64,000 bases of DNA from Lactiplantibacillus xiangfangensis. GTDB taxonomy: Bacteria; Bacillota; Bacilli; Lactobacillales; Lactobacillaceae. Positions 1-7,825 of the stretch are shown here, one piece after another (position 1 is the first letter of the stretch; every line of letters starts with the position of its first letter). Made by a program: the position numbers and the translations under genes. The stretch is from assembly GCF_001438845.1 (NCBI RefSeq), contig NZ_JQCL01000057.1, positions 182,911 through 246,910 on the forward strand, in the 5' to 3' direction. The notes beneath the pieces were generated by a model that ran no database searches, had not been told where the DNA came from, and saw only the letters and a list, made by a program, of their open reading frames with translations.

Positions 1-83
1 CATGCTAATTTTCTAATGATAAGTAGTGCTATCGCAACGCTTGAACTAGTTTTAGAGCTTTCAATCTTTAGCTCAGACAAAAA

Positions 84-113
84 AGCACCCAATTCGCAAA
101 GGAATTGGGTGCT
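84..113 (-). terminator. Rho-independent terminator of the LysM gene
   Basis: A perfect 12-bp inverted repeat (AGCACCCAATTC / GAATTGGGTGCT) has a 6-base loop and is preceded on the plus strand by six A, that is, a U-run on the minus transcript. It lies just after the stop of the LysM gene. Bases 1-83 show nothing else I can support. Confidence 0.85.
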
Positions 114-130
114 GAGTTGAATTTTAAATT

Positions 131-733
131 TTAGTACCAGCCGTTTGATAACCAGTGGCTCTTAGCGTTGTCCCATGAACCGTAACGGGAAGCAACGTAG
201 CTATCAGCAACGCGTTCTTGGTTAGCAGCGGAGTAGTCACCGTTTAAGTATGAAGCACTTAATTGGTACTTACCGATGTATTGACCGTTACGTGCTGAGT
301 ATGAACCGCCAGATTCTTTTCCAGCGATCCAAGCTTTAGCGGAACCACCACTATAGTTAGAAGTTGAAGCGGTGTTAGTGCTTTGAGTGGTCGTCTTAGC
401 AACTGGTGCGCTGTAGCTTTGCGTCTGAGTTTGGCTCGATTGAGTGCTTTGAGTCGTTGCTGCAGGTTGGCTAGTTTGAGTTGCTTGAGTGGTCGTGGTT
501 GCGGCAGCGCCGTTACCGTTGACTTCAAGTTGTTGACCAACAAAAATTAAGTTAGCATTCTTTAATTGGTTAGCTTTGGTAATGGCGTCAATCGTGGTGT
601 TATGTTCAGCAGCGATTGCGGAAACCGTATCACCGGATTTAACAGTTACAGTTGCGGCTTGAGCGGTTGCGCCAATGGCAAAGAGACTAGCAGTAGCGGC
701 AGCGGTAGATAATAAAGCATTCTTAATTTTCAT
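131..733 (-). CDS. Secreted LysM protein with Apf/transglycosylase-like C-terminal domain
   Basis: 200 residues. A signal peptide spans about 1-26 (cleavage near ATAQA). One LysM peptidoglycan-binding domain follows (about 28-72, with VKSGDTVSAIA and VGQQLEV). A long Gln/Ser/Thr-rich linker (about 74-130) leads to a C-terminal domain (132-200) starting WIAGKESGGSYSARNG and ending in a terminal Tyr. That domain resembles the aggregation-promoting-factor and Rpf/SLT-like group; Glu141 is the likely catalytic acid of a muralytic enzyme. It probably acts outside the cell on the wall. RBS AGGAGT precedes the ATG. It is monocistronic with its own terminator. Domain assignment is from remembered family patterns; activity on peptidoglycan is inferred. 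Confidence 0.85.
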   Translation of the reverse strand: MKIKNALLSTAAATASLFAIGATAQAATVTVKSGDTVSAIAAEHNTTIDAITKANQLKNANLIFVGQQLEVNGNGAAATTTTQATQTSQPAATTQSTQSSQTQTQSYSAPVAKTTTQSTNTASTSNYSGGSAKAWIAGKESGGSYSARNGQYIGKYQLSASYLNGDYSAANQERVADSYVASRYGSWDNAKSHWLSNGWY

Positions 734-810
734 ACGTTAGGTACACTCCTATTTTTTAGTCTGAATTTGGCTTGGCCCCGTGTTTCTTCCAAGCGCTTTA
801 ACTATGAAAT

Positions 811-904
811 AGTATAACTGCTGATTGTGACAGGATAATAGCAGTAACTTTACGAATTCAGGGGTTAACTGTAATAAAAGGGCCTTTTTGTAATCTTTTG
901 TAAT
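811..904 (-). promoter_or_regulatory. Candidate promoter and TGTAAT direct repeats upstream of the LysM gene
   Basis: A minus-strand TATACT (811-816) is a plausible -10 with only a weak -35. Further upstream the plus strand carries TGTAAT three times (870-875, 889-894, 899-904), the last two one helical turn apart. They resemble WalR half-sites (TGTWAH-N5-TGTWAH), which control wall hydrolase genes in Firmicutes, but the spacing here is 4 rather than 5. The rest of 734-1000 is AT-rich with no gene I can support. Confidence 0.35.
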
Positions 905-1002
905 ATAAATATGGGGTTTAAGTGATTGAAAAAAAGTAAAATTGCGATTAATGGTTTAACAGATTAAAGATTATCGCACGATTGATTAAATAATAATTTG
1001 AT

Positions 1003-1043
1003 AAAAAAAGCCCGTCCAACAGCGTTTATACGCTATGGACGGG
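1003..1043 (-). terminator. Terminator of the helicase-nuclease operon
   Basis: The hairpin CCCGTCC-aac-AGCG / CGCT-at-GGACGGG is preceded on the plus strand by seven A, so it reads as a U-tailed terminator for minus-strand transcription arriving from 1138. A cre-like sequence (TGTAAACGCTTTTA, 1092-1105) lies between the last gene and this hairpin. Confidence 0.75.
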
Positions 1044-1137
1044 ATAAATGTTAAATTGTAACGGTAAGTTGGTGGCACGTTCAGACAGAAATGTAAACGC
1101 TTTTACGAAAACTGAATACTTACTTTTGGTAACAGCA

Positions 1138-1512
1138 CTAATCCGCCTTTAAAATTAATAACCAGTTATTTTTCTGTGCGTTATTTGCTAAATCACTGGG
1201 TTGAGCGGTCAAATCAGTATTGATTTTTTGGACAGTTCCGCTAAATGGCGTCGTAAAAGGATGGGCCCCCTGGTCATCAGTAACGGTGGTCAGGACATCA
1301 CCAGTCGTCAGGTGTTGGCCTTCCGAAGGCAATGTTAGGCCAGTAATACTCGTCAAAGGTGCGGTAGCTGGATCCGTTAACCCCAGGACGAGTCGCTGGT
1401 GAGACTTAGTCTGGAGCCAGATGTCACCGTATAGCATTGGCGCGTGTTTTTCGTGATATTCGTCACGGTAGAAGTGAAACATTTGTTTCCAAGCAGATTC
1501 ATGTTTTGCCAT
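1138..1512 (-). CDS. GcvH-like (lipoyl-domain fold) protein lacking the lipoyl lysine
   Basis: 124 residues. From Leu41 the sequence follows the glycine cleavage H protein: LGLTDPA matches the RVGITDYA strand, and residues 62-98 align without gaps to the H-protein segment around the lipoylation site. The lysine that carries lipoate in the ESVKA motif is Gln81 here, in the context TDDQG. The protein should therefore not be lipoylated there and cannot act as a normal aminomethyl carrier; no gcvT or gcvP is present in the window. It is the last gene of a tightly packed operon, one base after the beta-family gene. RBS AGGAG. Fold assignment is by eye; the role is unknown. Confidence 0.6.
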   Translation of the reverse strand: MAKHESAWKQMFHFYRDEYHEKHAPMLYGDIWLQTKSHQRLVLGLTDPATAPLTSITGLTLPSEGQHLTTGDVLTTVTDDQGAHPFTTPFSGTVQKINTDLTAQPSDLANNAQKNNWLLILKAD

Positions 1513-1513
1513 T

Positions 1514-2425
1514 TTATTCTCCTATTAAACGGTGCATCAGTTGTAAGTGGTGCATTAATGATAGCTTTTTAACGGTGCCGAGTCCAGGAAACTTTGCGGT
1601 GTGTTCGTAGGCTAATAGACTTTCGAGGGCCGGTGTTCGGTTTAATCCGGTCAAATGCGCTGGTGCCCACGCGGTCAATTTTGCCAAGGCTTCCGCAAAT
1701 TTTTGCTTTTGGCCCCCTAGATGCTCGTTACTGTCAGAGACGCAGTGGTGGATTCGTAGCTGGCCGTCCGGCGTCACGTAAATCAGGTGTAACGCGATGG
1801 CCCGGGACGGCATGCCCTTGTCGTAGTACGGCTTCCCGACGAGTGAAAAATCACCGAATCCCTGGTAGCCAAATGGTGGGGTGGCCCAGCTGGCCGGTTC
1901 AAAGTATTCGTCGGTCAAGAGTCCGTAATCAGCGACGTGGTGCGGTGTCGCCATGGCATCGGTTAGGAGGATTGCCTGGTTACCGGCAATTTGGTGCAGA
2001 CGGGCCTCGTCGTCAATTACGAGGGTCGTGTGCTGCAACACGTCTGAGTCTTGGTAGGCTTTAAGTAACGGATAGTTAGGGGCAACTAGGAAACTGGACT
2101 GGCCGGGACCACACGCTAAGAAGTCCCGACTAAAGTCAGCAGCTAGAATGGCTCCGGGGTGAAAAAATGGCACGGTACTGAGGTCGGGGAGCGGATAAAG
2201 CTTATTCGGATTTAGGCCGTACACGCTGACTTGCGGGTTAGCAATCAGGCTAAAGGGTTGCTGGGCTTTGATGAACGCCGCCACGGTCTGTTGTAATTCT
2301 TTGGAATCGCGAACCGGTTCGATGATGGGGATGATGTTTGGCCCTAACTGCCCCTGTTCGCACAGCGCCTTTAGCGCCAATAAATCGTACATCCGGCCAC
2401 GAAAATAGGGCGTATAAATCGTCAT
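1514..2425 (-). CDS. Beta-family / sce7725-like protein
   Basis: 303 residues, no signal peptide and no membrane segment. The start (YTPYFRGRMYDLLALKAL) and the segment IIPIIEPVRDS are what I remember of the sce7725/beta-protein group (related to phage T4 beta protein), whose biochemical role is not established. The gene overlaps the upstream PD-(D/E)XK-like gene by 4 bp (ATGA) and ends one base before the GcvH-like gene, so translation is probably coupled. Its constant company with nuclease and helicase genes here suggests a DNA-related job, which is inference only. Confidence 0.6.
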   Translation of the reverse strand: MTIYTPYFRGRMYDLLALKALCEQGQLGPNIIPIIEPVRDSKELQQTVAAFIKAQQPFSLIANPQVSVYGLNPNKLYPLPDLSTVPFFHPGAILAADFSRDFLACGPGQSSFLVAPNYPLLKAYQDSDVLQHTTLVIDDEARLHQIAGNQAILLTDAMATPHHVADYGLLTDEYFEPASWATPPFGYQGFGDFSLVGKPYYDKGMPSRAIALHLIYVTPDGQLRIHHCVSDSNEHLGGQKQKFAEALAKLTAWAPAHLTGLNRTPALESLLAYEHTAKFPGLGTVKKLSLMHHLQLMHRLIGE

Positions 2426-3138
2426 AGTTGGTCCCCCAGATCCGGTGCAATCAGTTGTTGATAAGCTAACTTGAGTGCCTGGTATTCAGCGTTACGCGCG
2501 TCTAATTCTTCTTGCAGCGCCGTTACGGCATCGTTCGTGGTATCGTCGATAAATCGGTCGTAGAGGTTTGCTTCGGGGTCGTACACGTCGTAGCCTTTAC
2601 GGGCCCGTTTGCGCAGTTCTTTAAAAAGTTGGTCGTCGGAATAGAGTGCCAACCCTTTTTTGACGCGCTTGGCCTTATCGACTTCCCGAAATAATGAAGC
2701 GATGAAGTGCCCGGTTAGCGGCGCTTCTGGGACTTGTAAGTCTTGATGCTGGGCTTTTTTAGCCACAGTTAGGAATCCGGGTGCCCGTAATGGTTGTGGC
2801 GCTAGGGCGACGGCCTCCGGGTCAAAAGCGCGGTAAATCAAGACACCAATATGGCTCGGAATTTCGTCTTTGACTTCCTCGTAAAGGGCTTGTGGGAGCA
2901 CAAAGTAGTTATAGTGCCCGATAAAGGATAACTTAGCTTTCGAATGGAAGTCATTTTTAGTCACCTTTAACTCGTAGCACCGCCACTCAATCTGACCGTC
3001 AGGAAGCTGTTGGTAACTGAGCGTATCAACAATGCCCTTCTTATCAGGCATACTAACTTCTTCAACAACGTAGGCGCCCTGTTCCAAACAGTACTGATAG
3101 AGGGTACTTTCAAGTTGGCGCGTTAGCTTAGTCTTCAT
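2422..3138 (-). CDS. PD-(D/E)XK nuclease-like protein (MmcB-like)
   Basis: 238 residues. The N-terminal part carries the spaced acidic motif of PD-(D/E)XK nucleases: Glu26/Glu27 region, Asp in GIVDTLSY (about 35-42), then the E-x-K motif in YELKVTKNDF (about 55-65). The following SFIGHYNYFVLP segment resembles MmcB-type repair nucleases. The C-terminal third is charged and ends in a helical, possibly coiled-coil stretch (TALQEELDARNAEYQALK). Start ATG overlaps the helicase stop (TAATG). A nuclease role is inferred from motifs; no substrate can be named. Confidence 0.6.
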   Translation of the reverse strand: MKTKLTRQLESTLYQYCLEQGAYVVEEVSMPDKKGIVDTLSYQQLPDGQIEWRCYELKVTKNDFHSKAKLSFIGHYNYFVLPQALYEEVKDEIPSHIGVLIYRAFDPEAVALAPQPLRAPGFLTVAKKAQHQDLQVPEAPLTGHFIASLFREVDKAKRVKKGLALYSDDQLFKELRKRARKGYDVYDPEANLYDRFIDDTTNDAVTALQEELDARNAEYQALKLAYQQLIAPDLGDQL

Positions 3139-5516
3139 TAATTAGTAGATTCCTCCTTAGTCTGGTGCCAAAAGTTGGCAATGGTGGCGCTGAGTTGCGG
3201 TAACGATTGAATCGTTTGGTAGTATTGCCAGTGCGATGGAAATAAATCGACGTACCGTTGGCTTGCAAAGCGCTGATCCAATAATAAAATGATCCCGGTA
3301 TCGTGACTGCTACGAATCAGTCGGCCAGCCGCCTGCAAGACGTTATTCATGCCGGGAAGCTGGTAAGCGTAGGCAAATCCCTGACCGTTTTGGTGGTCAT
3401 AGTAGTCCCGAATCAAGTTGGTTTCGGGATTTAATCCGGGTAACCCGACACTGACGACGGCGACGCCAATCAACCGGTCGCCACGTAAATCGATGCCTTC
3501 TGAGAAGAGGCCGCCGAGGACACAAAAACCGACGAGGGTACTCGGATTATCCGCTTGAAATTGATCCAAAAAGGCTTGGCGGGCCGCCGCGTTCATGACG
3601 GATTCTTGGCTGGTCGTGGCAATGTCAGGATAGGTTTGTTCAAAGGCTGACTTGATTTGACTGAGATAGCCATACGATGGAAAGAACACGAGATAATTGC
3701 CAGTTTTCCCAGTAACCAGTGCGTGCAAACTTTGAATAATGCGATCGACGTTACGCTCGCGTTCCCGGTAAGTCGTTTGGACGTACTGCGTTACCAAAAT
3801 CGCCTGGTGCTTCGGTGGAAACGGGGAAGGCAACTGATAAGCGAGACTGTTCGCTTCGCCCCCCAAGACCCGCTGGTAGTACGCCATCGGAGATAGGGTT
3901 GCGGAGAACAGGACCGCACCGGCCCCCAGCTTAAGCGAGCCGTCTAAAAAGTCGCTAGGATCAAGGCAGAGTTCTTTAACGGTTAGGTGGTGGCCGTCTA
4001 AAACAAACCGGGTCTGATAGCTTCCATCGTACAAGTCCCCGATTTTAACGAAGGTTAAGCACGCAAAAAAGTAGTCACGGACGGCGTCTAAGAGCGGTGA
4101 TGGCTTTTGTTGCGTCATCCAGTCAGTGACAAATTCGTTAAACGTCCGTAGCGTTCGCAAAAGGGGTTCCGGTGGGTCCGGGGTCACTTGTTCGGTGACG
4201 CCGTCATCTAATAGGGACTGACTGATCCGTGTGAAGCTGCGGCGCACTTTTTTGAGTGCTTGCTGTAAGTCGTCGCTTGGTTGCGTTTTGTCAGGACGGG
4301 CTAGCTTTAATAAGGACCCAATTGCTTGGTCGCTGACAGCTGCTGAGTACATGTCCCGGGCCCGGCTGACGAGGTTGTGGGCTTCGTCAACGAGGAAAAA
4401 GTTGTCGTCGTCACCCTCACTGAAGAACCGTTGTAAGTAAACGAGCGGGTCGAATAAATAATTATAGTCGCAGATAATCACGTCACAAAATAGTGAGGCG
4501 TCCAGTGAAAATTCAAAGGGGTCCACGGTGTGCTTACGAGCGTAGCGTTCAATGACGGGCCGTGTGATCTGATTTTCGTGAGTGAGTAAGTCTTTGAGGG
4601 CCGGTTTTAAGCGGTCGTAGTAGCCAATCATAAACGGATTTTCTTCCGGGAGTAAGTCCTGTTCTTCTGGGAAACGGATCTGGTCTTTGGCCGTCAAGGT
4701 GATACTTTTAATGACCAGTCCGTCGTGCTTCATGAGGTCGATGGCTTCCTCAGCCACGTGCCGGGTGCTTTGTTTAGCAGTGAGGTAGAAGAGGCGTTCA
4801 ATTAAATCCTCACCGAGCGCTTTGACGGCTGGAAAGAGTGTCGAAATCGTTTTGCCAGTTCCCGTCGGTGCTTCGACAAAGAGGCGCTTGTTGAGTCGCA
4901 CGGTCTTGTAAACGGCCGCTGCAAGCTCACGTTGCCCGGGGCGAAACGCGGGAAACGGAAACGGGAGGTCGTTAATTGAGGCGTTGCGCTGCTTGCGAAG
5001 GTCCGCCCGTAACGTGAGCCAGTATTCGTATTCGGTAATGAGGTCTTTGAAGAACTGGTCGAGTTCGGCGCGTCGCAGGACCTTTTGTTCTTTGGTCACT
5101 TTTTCGGTACTGACTTGAAAATAGGTCAATTGTAAGGTGACTTTATCAAGTTCAGGGTGTTCCTGCAATAATAGGTAGCCATAAACTTTGACCTGTCCCC
5201 AGTACAGGGTGCGGGTGTTGTCACTTAGGTCGTCATACGCTTGATCGGACGTTTTGATTTCTTCAATCAGGGCGCCGTCGTCGTTTAACTGGATACCGTC
5301 AGCACGGCCAGAAATGACGTAGTCGCTTCCGTTCATCGTCACGGTCTTTTTAAGGTAGACTTCGCTGTCATAGTCTTCACCACGACTACTTTGGAGCCGC
5401 CGATGAATCTTAGCCCCGTTTAAGGCGGTATTTTGACTGTTTTTAACTTCGTTTAGGTCGCCTTGACGAAGAACGAATTCAACGAGTTGACGAATGCCAA
5501 TTTTGGGTGCCATCAT
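3138..5516 (-). CDS. XPD/DinG-like helicase with N-terminal Cas4/RecB-like nuclease domain
   Basis: 792 residues. Residues 1-170 form a RecB/Cas4-like nuclease module: GRADG (70-74), EEIK (85-88) and QVKVYGY (108-114). The helicase begins near 186: Walker A APTGTGKT (216-223), DEAH box (377-380), and C-terminal motifs ending in AAGRLIRS and GIILLLDQRF. The layout matches the superfamily 2 XPD/DinG-like helicases of Firmicutes. Those normally hold a 4Fe-4S cluster bound by four Cys between Walker A and the DEAH box; in this protein the corresponding segment (about 276-336) has none of them. RBS AAGGA. First gene of the operon. Likely a 5'-3' DNA helicase/nuclease in repair or defence; specific role unknown. 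Confidence 0.8.
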   Translation of the reverse strand: MMAPKIGIRQLVEFVLRQGDLNEVKNSQNTALNGAKIHRRLQSSRGEDYDSEVYLKKTVTMNGSDYVISGRADGIQLNDDGALIEEIKTSDQAYDDLSDNTRTLYWGQVKVYGYLLLQEHPELDKVTLQLTYFQVSTEKVTKEQKVLRRAELDQFFKDLITEYEYWLTLRADLRKQRNASINDLPFPFPAFRPGQRELAAAVYKTVRLNKRLFVEAPTGTGKTISTLFPAVKALGEDLIERLFYLTAKQSTRHVAEEAIDLMKHDGLVIKSITLTAKDQIRFPEEQDLLPEENPFMIGYYDRLKPALKDLLTHENQITRPVIERYARKHTVDPFEFSLDASLFCDVIICDYNYLFDPLVYLQRFFSEGDDDNFFLVDEAHNLVSRARDMYSAAVSDQAIGSLLKLARPDKTQPSDDLQQALKKVRRSFTRISQSLLDDGVTEQVTPDPPEPLLRTLRTFNEFVTDWMTQQKPSPLLDAVRDYFFACLTFVKIGDLYDGSYQTRFVLDGHHLTVKELCLDPSDFLDGSLKLGAGAVLFSATLSPMAYYQRVLGGEANSLAYQLPSPFPPKHQAILVTQYVQTTYRERERNVDRIIQSLHALVTGKTGNYLVFFPSYGYLSQIKSAFEQTYPDIATTSQESVMNAAARQAFLDQFQADNPSTLVGFCVLGGLFSEGIDLRGDRLIGVAVVSVGLPGLNPETNLIRDYYDHQNGQGFAYAYQLPGMNNVLQAAGRLIRSSHDTGIILLLDQRFASQRYVDLFPSHWQYYQTIQSLPQLSATIANFWHQTKEESTN

Positions 5517-5616
5517 GCGGTTCCTTTCTGAATGGATTGACTTTCATTATAAAACATCTGTTCGGTTTTGTCTGCGCTAAGTCGGGTGACTGTATGAATA
5601 ACCGGTTAGACCGCAT

Positions 5617-5648
5617 AAAAAAGGGCGCCCCAGCTGTTTGGGACCCCC
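5617..5648 (-). terminator. Terminator after the small membrane protein gene
   Basis: On the minus strand a GC-rich stem (GGGGGTCCC paired with GGGGCGCCC, one mismatch) is followed by TTTTTT. It lies about 20 bp past the stop of the gene at 5669. Confidence 0.7.
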
Positions 5649-5668
5649 GATAACTGCAACTTAGCTCA

Positions 5669-6040
5669 TTATTTTTGATACCAATTACTGTGGCGCTGAC
5701 GAATCGTTTTACGGAGACTAAAACCGTAGCTAACGATTAGTGCGGTTAGTAGGGTTGCAACCGCGGCGCCTAACCAGGAGTGGGGACTACTGAAATAGCC
5801 CGCGTAACCCGCGCCAACACTAACGAAACCGATGACAGGAATCAATATGTTGATAGGTGCCGGGTGTAAGAAAATGATCCCGACAATCCACAAGCCAGCT
5901 GCTGTAACCACGGCGTCGACACTGACGGTTGTCCCGAAATTAGTGATTAATGCCCATAATGCGACGATTGCCCCAACGACTAACAATAAAGCGGCGAAAC
6001 TGTTACTGAGAGTCCAAGAAAAATGCTTCTTCGTCATCAT
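5669..6040 (-). CDS. Small integral membrane protein, four predicted segments
   Basis: About 123 residues with four hydrophobic segments separated by short loops and a basic C-terminus (RKTIRQRH), a topology seen in many small uncharacterised lactobacillal membrane proteins. I do not recognise a family. The reading frame opens two codons earlier (6046), but GAGG sits 8 bases before the third codon, so I place the start there. It is transcribed divergently from ackA. Confidence 0.65.
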   Translation of the reverse strand: MMTKKHFSWTLSNSFAALLLVVGAIVALWALITNFGTTVSVDAVVTAAGLWIVGIIFLHPAPINILIPVIGFVSVGAGYAGYFSSPHSWLGAAVATLLTALIVSYGFSLRKTIRQRHSNWYQK

Positions 6041-6114
6041 GATCATCGCCTCGCTTTCTTTACTTTTATTATACCGTAAAATGGGATAATGAAAAAAATG
6101 ATAAGTCGGGAATA

Positions 6115-6141
6115 TTGTTTACAATGATATGAAAATATAAG
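6115..6141 (+). promoter_or_regulatory. Weak candidate promoter of ackA
   Basis: TTGTTT (6115-6120) and TATAAG (6136-6141) are spaced 15 bases, shorter than ideal. It leaves a leader of about 80 bases before the ackA start. Offered only because no better match is seen. Confidence 0.3.
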
Positions 6142-6226
6142 CTTTTTGAATAAAGCCTTGAAAGCGCATCCATTATTGGCTAAACTGGCAGTAGGCACAC
6201 TTGATGATGGATGGAGGAAATATAGC

Positions 6227-7435
6227 ATGGCAAAAATATTAGCAATTAACGCTGGTAGTTCAACTTTAAAATGGAAGTTATTTAGCGTTCCAGAAGAAAC
6301 GGTGATCGCCTCAGGGATGGTTGACCGTTTAGGATTACCTGATTCAGTTTTCGTGATTAAAAAGGCGGACGGGACGAAGTACAAAGAAACTCGTCCAACA
6401 ATCGATGCAAAAGAAGCGGCTGCGATGGTCCTGACGCGCTTGAAGAGTGATGGCATTTTGGCCCACTTATCCGAGATTACAGGAATTGGTCACCGGGTCG
6501 TTGCGGGTGGCGAACACTTTAGAGATTCAGTGATCATTACCCCCGAAACGTTAAAGGAAATCAAAGATTTGTCTGAGTATGCGCCGTTACATAATCCAAC
6601 GCAAGCTTATTACATTGAAGTCTTCCAAAGCTTATTACCAAAGGTAGTCCAAGTGGCCGTCTTTGATACGTCGTTGTTTGCAACGATGCCAAAAGTAAAT
6701 TACTTATATAGTATTCCTTACGAATATTATGAAAAGTTTGGGGCACGGAAGTACGGTGCGCATGGGACTAGTCACCGTTACGTAGCAAACCGAACGGCTG
6801 AAATTTTAGGCAAGCCGTTAGACTCACTCAAATTGATCACGTTACACTTAGGATCGGGTGCTTCAATCACCGCCTTTGATCATGGTAAGGCCATTGATAC
6901 GTCCATGGGCTTCACACCGTTAGCGGGGATCACGATGAGTACCCGTTCTGGGGACATTGATGCGTCCTTGATTCCATTCTTAATGCGGCACCTTGGAATT
7001 TCTGACGTTCAAGACTTTATTGATATTTTAAACCACAAGTCAGGATTACTCGGTATTTCTGGGCTATCACCTGACATGCGTGACTTGGATAAGACGAAGG
7101 ACAGTCGTGAACGTTCCGAACTTGCTTTGGAAATCTTCGCAAACCGAGTCGTGAAGTATATCGGGAGTTACATTGCTGAAATGAACGGCATCGACGCTTT
7201 GATCTTTACGGCCGGTGTTGGTGAAAACTCCTTTGCAATGCGTGCACGGATTTTGAAGCAATTGAGCTACTTTGGTGTGACGGTCGATGATGAAAAGAAC
7301 CACGTCCACGGGAAAGAACAAGTTATTAGTAAGGATGGCGAACCAGTTAAAGTGATGGTCGTGCCAACTAATGAAGAGTTAATGATCGTGCGTGACGTTG
7401 AACGTTTGACTGCCAAAAGTCCAGTAACTGATTAA
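6227..7435 (+). CDS. ackA: Acetate kinase
   Basis: 402 residues, the usual length. The N-terminal signature INAGSSTLKWKL (about 6-17) is the phosphate-binding loop of the acetate kinase family; GHRVVAGGEHF, GAHGTSHRY and the C-terminal TAGVGENS are further family motifs. It interconverts acetyl phosphate plus ADP with acetate plus ATP, providing ATP in heterofermentative and stress metabolism. The frame is open 27 codons further upstream, but GGAGGA (6213-6218) fixes the start at 6227. It is followed by its own terminator, so it is probably monocistronic. Confidence 0.97.
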   Translation: MAKILAINAGSSTLKWKLFSVPEETVIASGMVDRLGLPDSVFVIKKADGTKYKETRPTIDAKEAAAMVLTRLKSDGILAHLSEITGIGHRVVAGGEHFRDSVIITPETLKEIKDLSEYAPLHNPTQAYYIEVFQSLLPKVVQVAVFDTSLFATMPKVNYLYSIPYEYYEKFGARKYGAHGTSHRYVANRTAEILGKPLDSLKLITLHLGSGASITAFDHGKAIDTSMGFTPLAGITMSTRSGDIDASLIPFLMRHLGISDVQDFIDILNHKSGLLGISGLSPDMRDLDKTKDSRERSELALEIFANRVVKYIGSYIAEMNGIDALIFTAGVGENSFAMRARILKQLSYFGVTVDDEKNHVHGKEQVISKDGEPVKVMVVPTNEELMIVRDVERLTAKSPVTD

Positions 7436-7445
7436 ATTAAAAATG

Positions 7446-7480
7446 AAGGATCGTGGTTGTTATGACCACGGTCCTTTTGT
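7446..7480 (+). terminator. ackA terminator
   Basis: A 12-bp stem (AAGGATCGTGGT / ACCACGGTCCTT, one wobble) ends in a T-rich tail 10 bp after the ackA stop. From here to 7700 I see no gene and no convincing signal. Confidence 0.85.
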
Positions 7481-7702
7481 TTTGAGTTGAAATAGGTCGT
7501 AGCACACGGATGTTGTCCGACATCACTAAAATTGGTTTGCTTATTAAAAATGGGACGGTGGACTAGTTGACTACTGGGTAGTGATGGCTATTGTTCAAAG
7601 TGATCAACCTAGTAACGGTTAACTTTAAGTCCCAGTCTTAAAATTAGCTTTTTAATGATACTCATAAAAAATTAAACGGCTTTTTAGCTGAATTTTGCGG
7701 GC

Positions 7703-7733
7703 TTTCAGTGTACGATGTACTTAACCATATAAT
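7703..7733 (+). promoter_or_regulatory. Candidate ndh promoter
   Basis: A perfect TATAAT (7728-7733) lies about 95 bp before the ndh start. The -35 is poor (TTTCAG/TTCAGT around 7703-7709), suggesting dependence on an activator or a modest basal level. Confidence 0.45.
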
Positions 7734-7825
7734 GGCATTTGAGCTGTCAAAAATGACCAGATCCACAATCAATTGAGCGCGCTGTGGGGGTCGTTTAGCT
7801 GAATGATGAAAGGGGTAAACAAAAC

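Noticed and set aside
259-543. Long frame on the minus strand inside the LysM gene
   Set aside because: It is the other reading of the Gln/Ser/Thr-rich linker and has no start signal.
1092-1105. cre-like TGTAAACGCTTTTA downstream of the helicase operon
   Set aside because: It fits the motif but lies after the last gene and before the terminator, where it has no clear target; not listed as functional.
1594-2064. 156-residue plus-strand frame opposite the beta-family gene
   Set aside because: Antisense shadow of the real gene with unlikely composition and no RBS.
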